From NCBI GenBank assembly GCA_046723355.1, contig JBKOUJ010000028.1, forward strand, positions 1 to 26,017: a stretch of DNA of 26,017 nucleotides. The letters run 5' to 3'. This document shows, one piece after another, positions 14,645 through 21,118 of the stretch. Source of the stretch: 13-2-20CM-68-14 sp046723355. Its GTDB lineage: Bacteria > Actinomycetota > Thermoleophilia > Gaiellales > Gaiellaceae. The notes beneath the pieces are model-generated. The model did not search any database, was not told the origin of the DNA, and saw only the letters and a program-made list of their open reading frames with translations. How positions within the stretch are numbered: the first letter of the stretch is position 1; each line of letters starts with the position of its first letter. A program made the translations under genes and the position numbers.

Positions 14645-15193
14645 CTAGCCGCGCTTTCGGTAAAGCCCACGCTCCCGGATTAGAGGCGCGACGCCGGACG
14701 GCACGAGGTCGTCGATCGGCTCGCCGCGCTGGATCCGCGCGCGGACGTCGCTCGAGGAGATGTTCGGCGAGGCGAGGGAGAACGAAACGACGCGGTCGCC
14801 GTAGCGCTCGAGGTCGGGCGGCGGGTAGCCGGAGCGCGTGCCGACGGCGAGCTTCACCCATCGCAGGATCTCGTCCGGGTCCTTCCAGCGCGGAAAGGCT
14901 TCCCCTTCGTCGGCGCCGACGACGAAGACGGCGTCCCCGAAGCGGCCGTCGCGGACGGCGTCGACCGTGTACGGGTTCTCATCGCGGACGATTCGGTTTC
15001 TCGGGAGAGCCGCGAACGCCGCGCGGACCAGATCCTCGCGAGTGTCCGCGTCCTCGGCGCAACCCCGATGCGCCGGCCTGGCGACGAGCATGACGACGAG
15101 CTCGTCGATGCCGAGCCCGCTGAGCGCCGCCTCGGCGAGTGCAAGGTGGCCGTTGTGTGGAGGATCGAAGGTGCCGCCGAGGATCCCAATCAT
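14645..15193 (-). CDS. nadD: Nicotinate-nucleotide adenylyltransferase
   Basis: A 182-residue enzyme of NAD biosynthesis, adenylating nicotinate mononucleotide with ATP to give deamido-NAD. The nucleotidyltransferase signature GGTFDPPHNGH is at residues 6-16 (His13 and His16 of the HxGH motif), the central VFVVGADEGEAFPRWKDPDEIL matches the NadD core (usual form GxDxxxxFxxWxxxxxIL), and ISSSDVRARI is the C-terminal ATP-binding motif. It is a compact form (many are 190-215 residues). ATG 15193 overlaps the obg stop (ATGA, 15190-15193), so it is translationally coupled to obg. The proB/proA genes that often separate obg and nadD elsewhere are absent here. Confidence 0.94.
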   Translation of the reverse strand: MIGILGGTFDPPHNGHLALAEAALSGLGIDELVVMLVARPAHRGCAEDADTREDLVRAAFAALPRNRIVRDENPYTVDAVRDGRFGDAVFVVGADEGEAFPRWKDPDEILRWVKLAVGTRSGYPPPDLERYGDRVVSFSLASPNISSSDVRARIQRGEPIDDLVPSGVAPLIRERGLYRKRG

Positions 15194-16374
15194 TGGAGCT
15201 CGAGGACCTCGCCGCCAACCTCGACCTCGTCGCCGGTCTTGGCTCCGGCCGCGCGAAGCGCAGCGTCCAGCTGCTCGCCGTCCGGAGCGCGCCCGGTGAC
15301 GCGGAAGCCCCGGTCTGTGCGCAGGATCTTGAACGGGCGCGAGCCTGCCGCCGGCCGGTACACGAGAAAATCGGCGAGACCGTCGTCGGCCGGTCGCTCT
15401 TCTGACTCCGGAACGAGCTCGAACATGGCCCGACGGAACGCCTCGATACCGGCGCCGGTCGCGCAGGAGACGGCGAAGACGCGCCGGATGCGCTCATCGT
15501 CGAGCTCGACTGCCGGCGGTTCAGGCAGTAGGTCGAGCTTGTTGAGGACGACCACCTGCGGCCGCGACTCGAGGCCGGCGCCGTACTCGCCGACCTCGCG
15601 ATCGATCGTGCGGAACTGCTCGGCGGGATCGCCCGCGGCGGCGTCGATCACGTGAACGAGCAACCGCGCCCGCTCCAGGTGCGCGAGGAATTCATGGCCG
15701 AGGCCGACACCCTCGCTCGCGCCCTCGATCAGGCCCGGCACGTCGGCGACAACGAGCTGCCGGCCGTCCGGCGCATCGACCGTGCCGAGGACGGGCTCGA
15801 GCGTCGTGAACGGGTACTCGGCGATCTTCGGTTTCGCGTTGGAGATCCGGCTGAGCAGCGAGGACTTGCCGGCGTTCGGCAGCCCGACGAGCGCGGCGTC
15901 GGCGAGAAGCTTCAGACGCAGCTCGTAGTCGGCCTCCTCGCCCGGCGTGCCGACCTCGGCGAACCGCGGCGTCTGGCGGGTCGGCGTGGCAAAGCGGCGG
16001 TTGCCTCGGCCGCCGAGGCCGCCTCGCGCGAGCACCGCCCGCGCGCCGGCGTGCGCCAGGTCGACGACGAGGTTGCCGTCTGAGTCGACGACCTGCGTCC
16101 CGACCGGTACCGGCAACTCGATGCTCTTACCGTCGGCGCCGTGCTTTCCGGAGCCGCCTCCGCGGCCGCCGCGGCCGCCCTCGAACCAGCGCTGACGGCG
16201 AAAGCGCGAGAGGTCCCGCAGGTCCGGGTCCGCAAGGAGGACCACGTCGCCGCCGCGACCGCCGTCGCCGCCGTCGGGGCCTCCCTTCGGGACGTACTTC
16301 TCGCGTCGGAAGCTCAGCGCGCCGTCGCCCCCGCGCCCCGCCTGCACGTGAATGCGGGCGCGGTCGTTGAACAC
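15190..16374 (-). CDS. obg: GTPase Obg (CgtA)
   Basis: A 394-residue ribosome-assembly and stress GTPase. I use GTG 16374, 7 nt after the rpmA stop, because Obg homology begins there (VFNDRARIHVQAGRGGDG); a start at 16431 would overlap rpmA by 50 bp. Domains: glycine-rich Obg fold (1-155, with KGGPDGGDGGRGGDV), G domain with G1 GLPNAGKS (164-171), switch region around PFTTLEPVLG, G3 DVPGLIEGA (211-219), G4 NKLD (278-281) and G5 SCATG (303-307). The C-terminal OCT-like region (about 337-394) keeps FRVTGRAP and GDEVEVGG but appears shortened in between relative to the usual domain. It sits between rpmA and nadD as in many bacteria. Confidence 0.94.
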   Translation of the reverse strand: MFNDRARIHVQAGRGGDGALSFRREKYVPKGGPDGGDGGRGGDVVLLADPDLRDLSRFRRQRWFEGGRGGRGGGSGKHGADGKSIELPVPVGTQVVDSDGNLVVDLAHAGARAVLARGGLGGRGNRRFATPTRQTPRFAEVGTPGEEADYELRLKLLADAALVGLPNAGKSSLLSRISNAKPKIAEYPFTTLEPVLGTVDAPDGRQLVVADVPGLIEGASEGVGLGHEFLAHLERARLLVHVIDAAAGDPAEQFRTIDREVGEYGAGLESRPQVVVLNKLDLLPEPPAVELDDERIRRVFAVSCATGAGIEAFRRAMFELVPESEERPADDGLADFLVYRPAAGSRPFKILRTDRGFRVTGRAPDGEQLDAALRAAGAKTGDEVEVGGEVLELQ

Positions 16375-16381
16375 GGCCGAC

Positions 16382-16630
16382 TTAGTCGGTGATTGTGACG
16401 GTTCGCCGGTCGCCCGATTGGCGGAAGGCAAGTTTGCCGTCGCGCTTGGCGAAGATCGTGTCGTCCTTGCCGATCCCAGTGCCGGGGCCCGGGCGGAAGC
16501 GCGTGCCGCGCTGGCGGACGATGATCATGCCGGCCTTCACCGTCTGGCCATCGAAAAGCTTGACGCCGAGGCGCTGCGCGTTCGAGTCGCGGCCGTTCCG
16601 GGAGGAGCCAAGACCTTTCTTGTGAGCCAT
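16382..16630 (-). CDS. rpmA: 50S ribosomal protein L27
   Basis: An 82-residue L27. The N-terminus MAHKKGLGSSRNGRDSNAQR is the tail that reaches the peptidyl-transferase centre, with no cleavable Firmicutes-type extension. The core LGVKLFDGQTVKAGMIIVRQ, RGTRFRPGPGTGIGKDDTIFA is fully conserved. ATG 16630 directly abuts the rplU stop (TAAATG), with an AGAAGGAAAG ribosome site inside the end of rplU. It is co-expressed with L21, its neighbour in nearly all bacteria. Confidence 0.97.
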   Translation of the reverse strand: MAHKKGLGSSRNGRDSNAQRLGVKLFDGQTVKAGMIIVRQRGTRFRPGPGTGIGKDDTIFAKRDGKLAFRQSGDRRTVTITD

Positions 16631-17149
16631 TTAGCTTTCCTTCTCTCGTTTTGCTTCGAGCGCCGTGATTGCGCCCTTGCGGGCCGCGTGCGCACGCTCG
16701 TACTCGAGTGCCGCCTCGACCTGCTCTGCCGACCAGCGAGGTGACTTCTCGTTGATGTCGGCGACCGTCATCTCCGCGTAGCCGCGCGGCAGCTTCGCCG
16801 GCGCCTCTGCGCGCTCCTCCTTCTTCGGCGCGGCCTCTCGCGTCGCCGCCCCGCCGATCGACTGGATCTCAATCTCGGAGAGCTTGGCGCGGAAACCTGA
16901 ATGCCGACGGTAGCCCTTCTTCGGCTTGTACTTGCCGATCCGGATCTTCTTGCCGAGCGAGGAGCCGACCACTTTCGCGGTGACCTGCACGCGCGGAGAC
17001 AGGTTGGGCTTGCCGTTTCCTCCGGTGAGGAGGACGTCGGGATGAAACGTCTTGCCCTCGGCTGTGGCGACGCGGTCCACGAGCAGTCGATCGCCCGCGC
17101 GGACGCGGTATTGCTTCCCGCCGAGTGAGATGATCGCGTAGTCAGCCAT
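16631..17149 (-). CDS. rplU: 50S ribosomal protein L21 with C-terminal extra domain
   Basis: Residues 1-98 are a complete L21 (YAIISLGGKQYRVRAGDRLLVDR..., ending KKGYRRHSGFRAKLSEIEIQSI). It continues through a charged linker (99-119, Ala/Glu/Lys) into a predicted helical segment at 121-168 (PRGYAEMTVADINEKSPRW, SAEQVEAALEYERAHAARKG). Typical L21 is about 100-105 residues, so roughly 70 residues are added. The segment resembles small helical E/K-rich modules that occur at the ends of other actinobacterial proteins; its role is unknown. ATG 17149 has no ribosome site: the five nt upstream are preceded by a hairpin (17155-17173). First gene of the rplU-rpmA-obg-nadD-rsfS run. Confidence 0.95.
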   Translation of the reverse strand: MADYAIISLGGKQYRVRAGDRLLVDRVATAEGKTFHPDVLLTGGNGKPNLSPRVQVTAKVVGSSLGKKIRIGKYKPKKGYRRHSGFRAKLSEIEIQSIGGAATREAAPKKEERAEAPAKLPRGYAEMTVADINEKSPRWSAEQVEAALEYERAHAARKGAITALEAKREKES

Positions 17150-17154
17150 AGAAA

Positions 17155-17173
17155 CGCGGGCGTTCCGCCCGCG
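17155..17173 (-). promoter_or_regulatory. Hairpin occupying the predicted rplU mRNA leader
   Basis: A perfect 8-bp stem CGCGGGCG/CGCCCGCG with a 3-nt loop ends 5 nt before the rplU ATG. The predicted transcription start (about 17174, from the -10 at 17181-17186) would make this hairpin the very 5' end of the mRNA. Position suggests autoregulation by a ribosomal protein or leader stabilisation; function is inferred only. Confidence 0.5.
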
Positions 17174-17180
17174 GGGAGGC

Positions 17181-17210
17181 AGTCTAGCCGTGATCCCCGC
17201 TCGGCCGCAA
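17181..17210 (-). promoter_or_regulatory. Candidate promoter of the rplU-rpmA-obg-nadD-rsfS operon
   Basis: Minus strand: -10 TAGACT (17181-17186), 18-bp spacer, -35 TTGCGG (17205-17210). It overlaps the first codons of the divergent membrane-protein gene (GTG 17190). Confidence 0.45.
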
Positions 17211-18119
17211 AGCGCCGGGCTTCGAGATGTTTACGTGGTTTGGGCGCTGTTCGTCCTGGCTGCGGCGGCGGTCGTCGAGACGTACTGGCGACTGCAGCCG
17301 AGCGAGACGTGGAAGGTTCACAACACGGGCTTCGTAGGCGGAGCCGGCCGCGCGTTCGTCTTCCTCAGCTTCTCGGGCGCCCTGGCCGCGATCGGGGTCC
17401 TGCCGATCGTGGTCGACCGCCTCGGGAACCGCCGAGCCGAGCTCGCCGGGATCGCGGCTCTTGTCCTCTGCTCGACCGTCGCATTGCCCGGCGTGCAGAC
17501 CGAGAGCCACCTCGATCCGAAGTGGGCCAATCTTCCCGCCGTCCTTGGCGTTGCGATCACCTTCGTCCTGACCGTCTGGGCGAGCCGCTCGGGGCGGCGG
17601 GAGTTCCCCCGTGCGACCAGGCGCGGCGACATCGCCCGGCTGATCGTCGGCGGCATCTCGCTCTTCTTCGCCGCGCCGTACATCGCGGCCGAGCTCGGCT
17701 TCTTCCTCGACGGAGTGCCCGTGCTCGGTTGGTTTTTCCTGACCGGAGCGGCCCGGCCCGAACCGGGCGCGGGCTACGTTCACGCCGCGGTCCATCACGG
17801 GCACCACCACGGGTTGGACGGCTTCCTGCTCGCAGCGACCGCACTGCTGCTGTCGCGGCTCGTCGGCTCGATCCGCCGTCCGGTTCTGCGGACGGTCACC
17901 GCTATCTACTTGGCACTGCTGCTCGTCTACGGGCTGACGAACCAGGCCCAGGACCTCTGGACAGAGCAGATCGTGAAACGAGGCTGGACGAACTGGGACA
18001 TCCCGGAGGTGCTCCACCCGTCGCTGTCGGCAGCCTGGGCCGCGATGATCGGCTGCGGCCTCCTGATCTATGCGTTGTTCCTGCGGCCCCGGCGGGAGCC
18101 TTTCGCCCGAAGCGTGTAG
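17190..18119 (+). CDS. Polytopic membrane protein with His-rich cluster, unknown function
   Basis: A 309-residue protein with about eight predicted membrane helices (roughly 14-31, 55-75, 85-101, 113-131, 149-171, 209-226, 233-250, 280-298). A loop between helices carries six histidines within ten residues (H198, H202, H203, H205-207; VHAAVHHGHHHG), preceded by an acidic AAELGFFLDG segment, which suggests metal binding. No family is recognised. The start is GTG 17190; GTG 17235 is an alternative, and neither has a ribosome site. It is the only plus-strand gene in this part of the window and interrupts the common rne-rplU-rpmA order. Its stop codon TAG is the first three bases of the 62-bp inverted repeat. 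Confidence 0.8.
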   Translation: MIPARPQSAGLRDVYVVWALFVLAAAAVVETYWRLQPSETWKVHNTGFVGGAGRAFVFLSFSGALAAIGVLPIVVDRLGNRRAELAGIAALVLCSTVALPGVQTESHLDPKWANLPAVLGVAITFVLTVWASRSGRREFPRATRRGDIARLIVGGISLFFAAPYIAAELGFFLDGVPVLGWFFLTGAARPEPGAGYVHAAVHHGHHHGLDGFLLAATALLLSRLVGSIRRPVLRTVTAIYLALLLVYGLTNQAQDLWTEQIVKRGWTNWDIPEVLHPSLSAAWAAMIGCGLLIYALFLRPRREPFARSV

Positions 18120-18178
18120 GAGGGCTCGGCGGAAAACAATCTGAGCCGCCGGCGAGCGGCTCTACGCCGAACCTCCTA
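18117..18178. repeat. 62-bp inverted-repeat element (copy B), supplies two stop codons
   Basis: Left arm TAGGAGGGCTCGGCG (18117-18131) and right arm CGCCGAACCTCCTA (18165-18178) are inverted copies with one bulged base and one C/T change. They enclose an inner perfect hairpin GAGCCGC-cggcga-GCGGCTC (18143-18162). The terminal TAG on the plus strand is the stop of the membrane-protein gene, and the terminal TAG on the minus strand is the stop of rne. About 31 of the first 38 bases match the copy at 21119. It probably serves as a bidirectional terminator between convergent genes. Confidence 0.8.
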
Positions 18179-20758
18179 GCGGCTCTCGACCTCGTCGATC
18201 CACTCGGACATCGGCACGTACTCGTCGGACGCCGGCTCGGCTTCGGGCTCCTCAGCGGCCGGGGCCTGATCGCCGCCGTTCGCGCTCGCTGTCGCCGGCG
18301 ATTTCTTCTTCCGGTTGCGTCCGCCGCGGGAGCCGCGCCTGGTCTTCTTCTTCGGCTTCGGCTGCTCCTCGGCCTCGGGCTGCGAGTCGCCATTCGCGGA
18401 AACCGGCTCCGGCTCCGGCTCGGGCGCGGGCTCGCCGAGCGTTGGCTCGGGAACGTGGATCTTGGCAGTCGCGGCTGCGCCGTCTTGAGCCCCGCCGTCC
18501 TGCGCAGCGGCGGCCTCGGGCGTAGGCGTCGTCTTCTTCTTCCGGCCGCGGCCGCCTCGCGAGCCGCGCCTCGTCTTCTTCTTCGGCTTGGGCTCGTCTG
18601 CCGCAGCCTCCTCGGCAACCGGCTCGCGCTCCGGCTGCTCCTCGGCGGGCTTCTCCTCCGTCGGCTCCGCCTTCGCCGTCTTGCGGGTCGGCGGCTTCCG
18701 AGTCGGCTTCTCCGCCTGGCCCTCCGCGGTGATGGGCTCCGACTCGGCCTGCGCCTTCGAGACGAGCGACGCGTAGGCGGTTCCGTCGACGAAGCGCTCG
18801 ATGCGCACCTTGACGTTCTTGCCGACCATCTTGGCGGCTTTGCCGACGCAGATCGTGTAGCCGTCGCGCGAGCCCATCCCCGCGCGGACGTCGTGCCTGC
18901 CGACCTCGACAAGCTTCACCTGAAGCTCGGTCCCTTCGGCGACGGGCGTCTCACCCTGCAGCTTCTCGAGCGTGCCCTGTCCGAGCACCTCGAAGAAGTC
19001 GTGCGGGACGCCGCCACGCGGCTCGAGGACGAAACGGCGCCTCGTGTGGGCCTCGATGTCCATCAGGCGGGCTGCGCCCGATCCCACGAGGATGCTCGCG
19101 ACGTGGTCGTTGACGGCGACCTTGAATGCCTTGTGGCGCGAGCCGGCGGCCAGCGCGCGGAGCTTTCGCTCGACGTCGATCGCGACCGATGCGTCGGAGA
19201 CGACGACCCCGTCGCCCTCGCAGAGCGGGCACTTGCGGGTCAGGATCTCCCGCGGGCCGTCCGTGACGTTCTGGCGCGTCATCTCGACCAACCCGAGCGG
19301 CGAGATTTCGACGACGTACGTCTTCGTCCGGTCCCGCTCGAGCTCGGTCTTCAGCGCCTCTTCGACCGTGGTTCGGTTCTTCGGGTTCGCCATGTCGATG
19401 AAGTCGATGACGATGATCCCGCCGATGTCGCGAAGCCTGAGCTGGCGAACGACCTCCTTCACCGCCTCGAGGTTGTTCTTGGTGATCGTGTCTTCCAGGC
19501 GCGCGCCGGAGCCCTTGCCGCGGGAGCCGACGAAGCGCCCCGTGTTGACGTCGATGACGGTGAATGCCTCGGCGTAATCGAAGACGAGGTAGCCGCCTGA
19601 GGGCAGGTCGACGCGCCGCGAGAGCGTCGAACGGATCTCGGCGTCGACGCCGCAGGCCTCCATCAGCGGCCTCTTCTCGCGGAAGCGGGAAACGCGCTCG
19701 GCCATGTGCGGCGAGGTCTTCTTGAGGTAGCCGACGATCCGCTTCTGCGTCTTCTCGTCGTCGACGAGCAGCCGCTCGAAGTCGTCGGTGAACAGGTCGC
19801 GGACGACGCGGAGCGGCAGCTCGGCCTCCTGGTAGAGGAGCGCCGGTGCCTTGGCCGACTTCGCGCGCGTCTCGATCTCCTTCCAGAGGCGCTGGAGAAA
19901 GACGAGGTCGCGCTCGATGTCCTCCGCGGATGCGCCCTCGGCGGCCGTGCGCACGATCACGCCGCCCTTCTTCACGTCGAGGGCCTTGACGATGTCGCGA
20001 AGCCGGATCCGCTCATCGTCCTCCAGCCGACGCGAGACGCCGAGGCCTTCGCCGCTCGGGACGTAGACGACGAAGCGGCCGGGTAGCGAGACCTCGGTTG
20101 TCAGGCGGGCGCCCTTTGACTTCATCGGGTCCTTGACCGCCTGGACGAGCACCTCCTCGCCGCGGCTGATCAGGTCCTGGATCTTCTTGCCGTGCCGTCG
20201 GCCCTCGAGCTCGGGGACGACGATCTCGTCGACGTAGAGGAAGCCGTTCTTCTCCAGGCCGATCTCGACGAAGGCGGCCTCCATGCCCGGTAGGACGTTG
20301 TCGACGACGCCCTTGTAGACGTTGCCGGCGATCGAGCGGCGCTCGGGCCGCTCGAGGTAGACCTCGGCGACCTTGTCGTCCTCGAGGACGGCGACGCGCT
20401 GTTCGCCGACGTCGACGGAGACGAGCAGCTCGCGCTTCGCGGCCGGCAGCGGCGCGCGGCGCGGCGGCGTGCGGCGGCGCTGTTGTTGCTGTCCGCTGCG
20501 GCGGGAGCGCTGGGCCGACTTTCGCTCCGGGCCGGCCTCCTTGCGGGCCGGCTCAGTCTTGGCCTCGACCGCGGCAGTCGCGCCGTCTGTCCTTTTCTTG
20601 CGACCCCGGCCGCCGCGGCTTCCGCGTCGGCGCTTGGGCTTCGGTTGCTCGCCCGCCGCGGTCGGGGCGGGCGTCTCTGTTGTTACGGGCTCGGGTTGGG
20701 TCGCGCCCTCAGGGGGCGCGTCTTTCTGGCGCTTCCGGCGCCGGAAGAACTGCAGCAA
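18176..20758 (-). CDS. rne: Ribonuclease E/G family endoribonuclease
   Basis: An 860-residue single-strand-specific endoribonuclease for mRNA decay and rRNA/tRNA processing. The catalytic core is at about 108-600: S1 domain (about 142-235), DNase-I-like region with Mg-binding Asp403 (VIDVNTG) and Asp455 (IDFIDM), and the Zn-link CPLC (Cys510, Cys513). A TRAM-like beta domain follows (about 607-668, DGYTICVGKAAKMVGKNV). Both ends are long, disordered and charged: N-terminal 1-107 and C-terminal 669-860, with a basic RG motif RRGSRGGRGRKK present three times (44-55, 730-741, 807-818). The start is TTG 20758 with a perfect AAGGAG 7 nt upstream. The stop TAG comes from the 62-bp repeat. The leader carries an inverted repeat. 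Confidence 0.95.
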   Translation of the reverse strand: MLQFFRRRKRQKDAPPEGATQPEPVTTETPAPTAAGEQPKPKRRRGSRGGRGRKKRTDGATAAVEAKTEPARKEAGPERKSAQRSRRSGQQQQRRRTPPRRAPLPAAKRELLVSVDVGEQRVAVLEDDKVAEVYLERPERRSIAGNVYKGVVDNVLPGMEAAFVEIGLEKNGFLYVDEIVVPELEGRRHGKKIQDLISRGEEVLVQAVKDPMKSKGARLTTEVSLPGRFVVYVPSGEGLGVSRRLEDDERIRLRDIVKALDVKKGGVIVRTAAEGASAEDIERDLVFLQRLWKEIETRAKSAKAPALLYQEAELPLRVVRDLFTDDFERLLVDDEKTQKRIVGYLKKTSPHMAERVSRFREKRPLMEACGVDAEIRSTLSRRVDLPSGGYLVFDYAEAFTVIDVNTGRFVGSRGKGSGARLEDTITKNNLEAVKEVVRQLRLRDIGGIIVIDFIDMANPKNRTTVEEALKTELERDRTKTYVVEISPLGLVEMTRQNVTDGPREILTRKCPLCEGDGVVVSDASVAIDVERKLRALAAGSRHKAFKVAVNDHVASILVGSGAARLMDIEAHTRRRFVLEPRGGVPHDFFEVLGQGTLEKLQGETPVAEGTELQVKLVEVGRHDVRAGMGSRDGYTICVGKAAKMVGKNVKVRIERFVDGTAYASLVSKAQAESEPITAEGQAEKPTRKPPTRKTAKAEPTEEKPAEEQPEREPVAEEAAADEPKPKKKTRRGSRGGRGRKKKTTPTPEAAAAQDGGAQDGAAATAKIHVPEPTLGEPAPEPEPEPVSANGDSQPEAEEQPKPKKKTRRGSRGGRNRKKKSPATASANGGDQAPAAEEPEAEPASDEYVPMSEWIDEVESR

Positions 20759-20778
20759 ATGAAATCTCCTTCTGTTGC

Positions 20779-20818
20779 GCGCGCGCTGGCATCGCCCGGT
20801 CGTCGGCGGAGCGCGCGC
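20779..20818 (-). promoter_or_regulatory. Inverted repeat in the rne leader
   Basis: GCGCGCGCT (20779-20787) and AGCGCGCGC (20810-20818) are perfect inverted 9-mers around a 22-nt loop, ending 7 nt upstream of the rne Shine-Dalgarno (20766-20771). A structured leader would fit RNase E autoregulation, as known for the E. coli rne leader; there is no sequence homology claim. Confidence 0.45.
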
Positions 20819-20842
20819 TGCGAATGCAAAACCATTACGAGC

Positions 20843-20848
20843 AGCGTA
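20843..20848 (-). promoter_or_regulatory. Candidate -10 element for rne
   Basis: Minus-strand TACGCT (TAnnnT) between the upstream small gene and the leader inverted repeat; it would give a leader of about 78 nt. No convincing -35 is visible. Confidence 0.3.
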
Positions 20849-20872
20849 GCAGCGGCCCTGGTTGTCCTAGTT

Positions 20873-21067
20873 TCACGCCGCTTCGGCCGGCCGCAGCTTC
20901 GCCATGCGCGCGCGGACCGCGCGGAGCCGCTGCGAGAGGCGGGCCCAGGCCCACGGCTCGACCTCCTGGTAGCGCACCTCGGACTGGGAGCGAGTTGCTT
21001 CCAGGTACTCGAACCAGGCGTCCGCTTCTTCGATCATCAGCAGCTCTTCGGCTTCGTTGGCGGCCAT
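20873..21067 (-). CDS. Small protein of unknown function upstream of rne
   Basis: A 64-residue soluble protein: acidic N-terminal half (MAANEAEELLMIEEADAWFEYLEATR), then RYQEVEPWAWARLSQRLRAVRARMAKL, rich in Trp and Arg. It is probably two helices. ATG 21067 has a very good GGAGGTG ribosome site. An in-frame ATG at 21088 lies exactly 6 nt after TACCCT, so a leaderless 71-residue form is also possible. It sits between rodA and rne on the same strand, separated from rodA by the 172-bp repeat. The WFEYLEATR...VEPWAWARL core looks conserved-protein-like, but I cannot name a family. The position hints at a link with rne; unproven. Confidence 0.78.
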   Translation of the reverse strand: MAANEAEELLMIEEADAWFEYLEATRSQSEVRYQEVEPWAWARLSQRLRAVRARMAKLRPAEAA

Positions 21068-21094
21068 GCGTCCACCTCCGGGGTTCATGCGCGA

Positions 21095-21100
21095 AGGGTA
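21095..21100 (-). promoter_or_regulatory. -10 element for the 20873-21067 gene
   Basis: Minus-strand TACCCT, 6 nt before ATG 21088 and 27 nt before ATG 21067. It fits either a leaderless transcript from 21088 or a short leader carrying GGAGGTG for 21067. Confidence 0.4.
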
Positions 21101-21118
21101 GGACCGGGACCGGACGGA

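Noticed and set aside
17240..19600. 786-residue plus-strand open frame with Leu/Arg-rich repeats
   Set aside because: It overlaps the membrane-protein gene in another frame and then runs antisense to the repetitive Glu/Lys/Arg-rich tail of rne; the repeats are a reflection of that tail.
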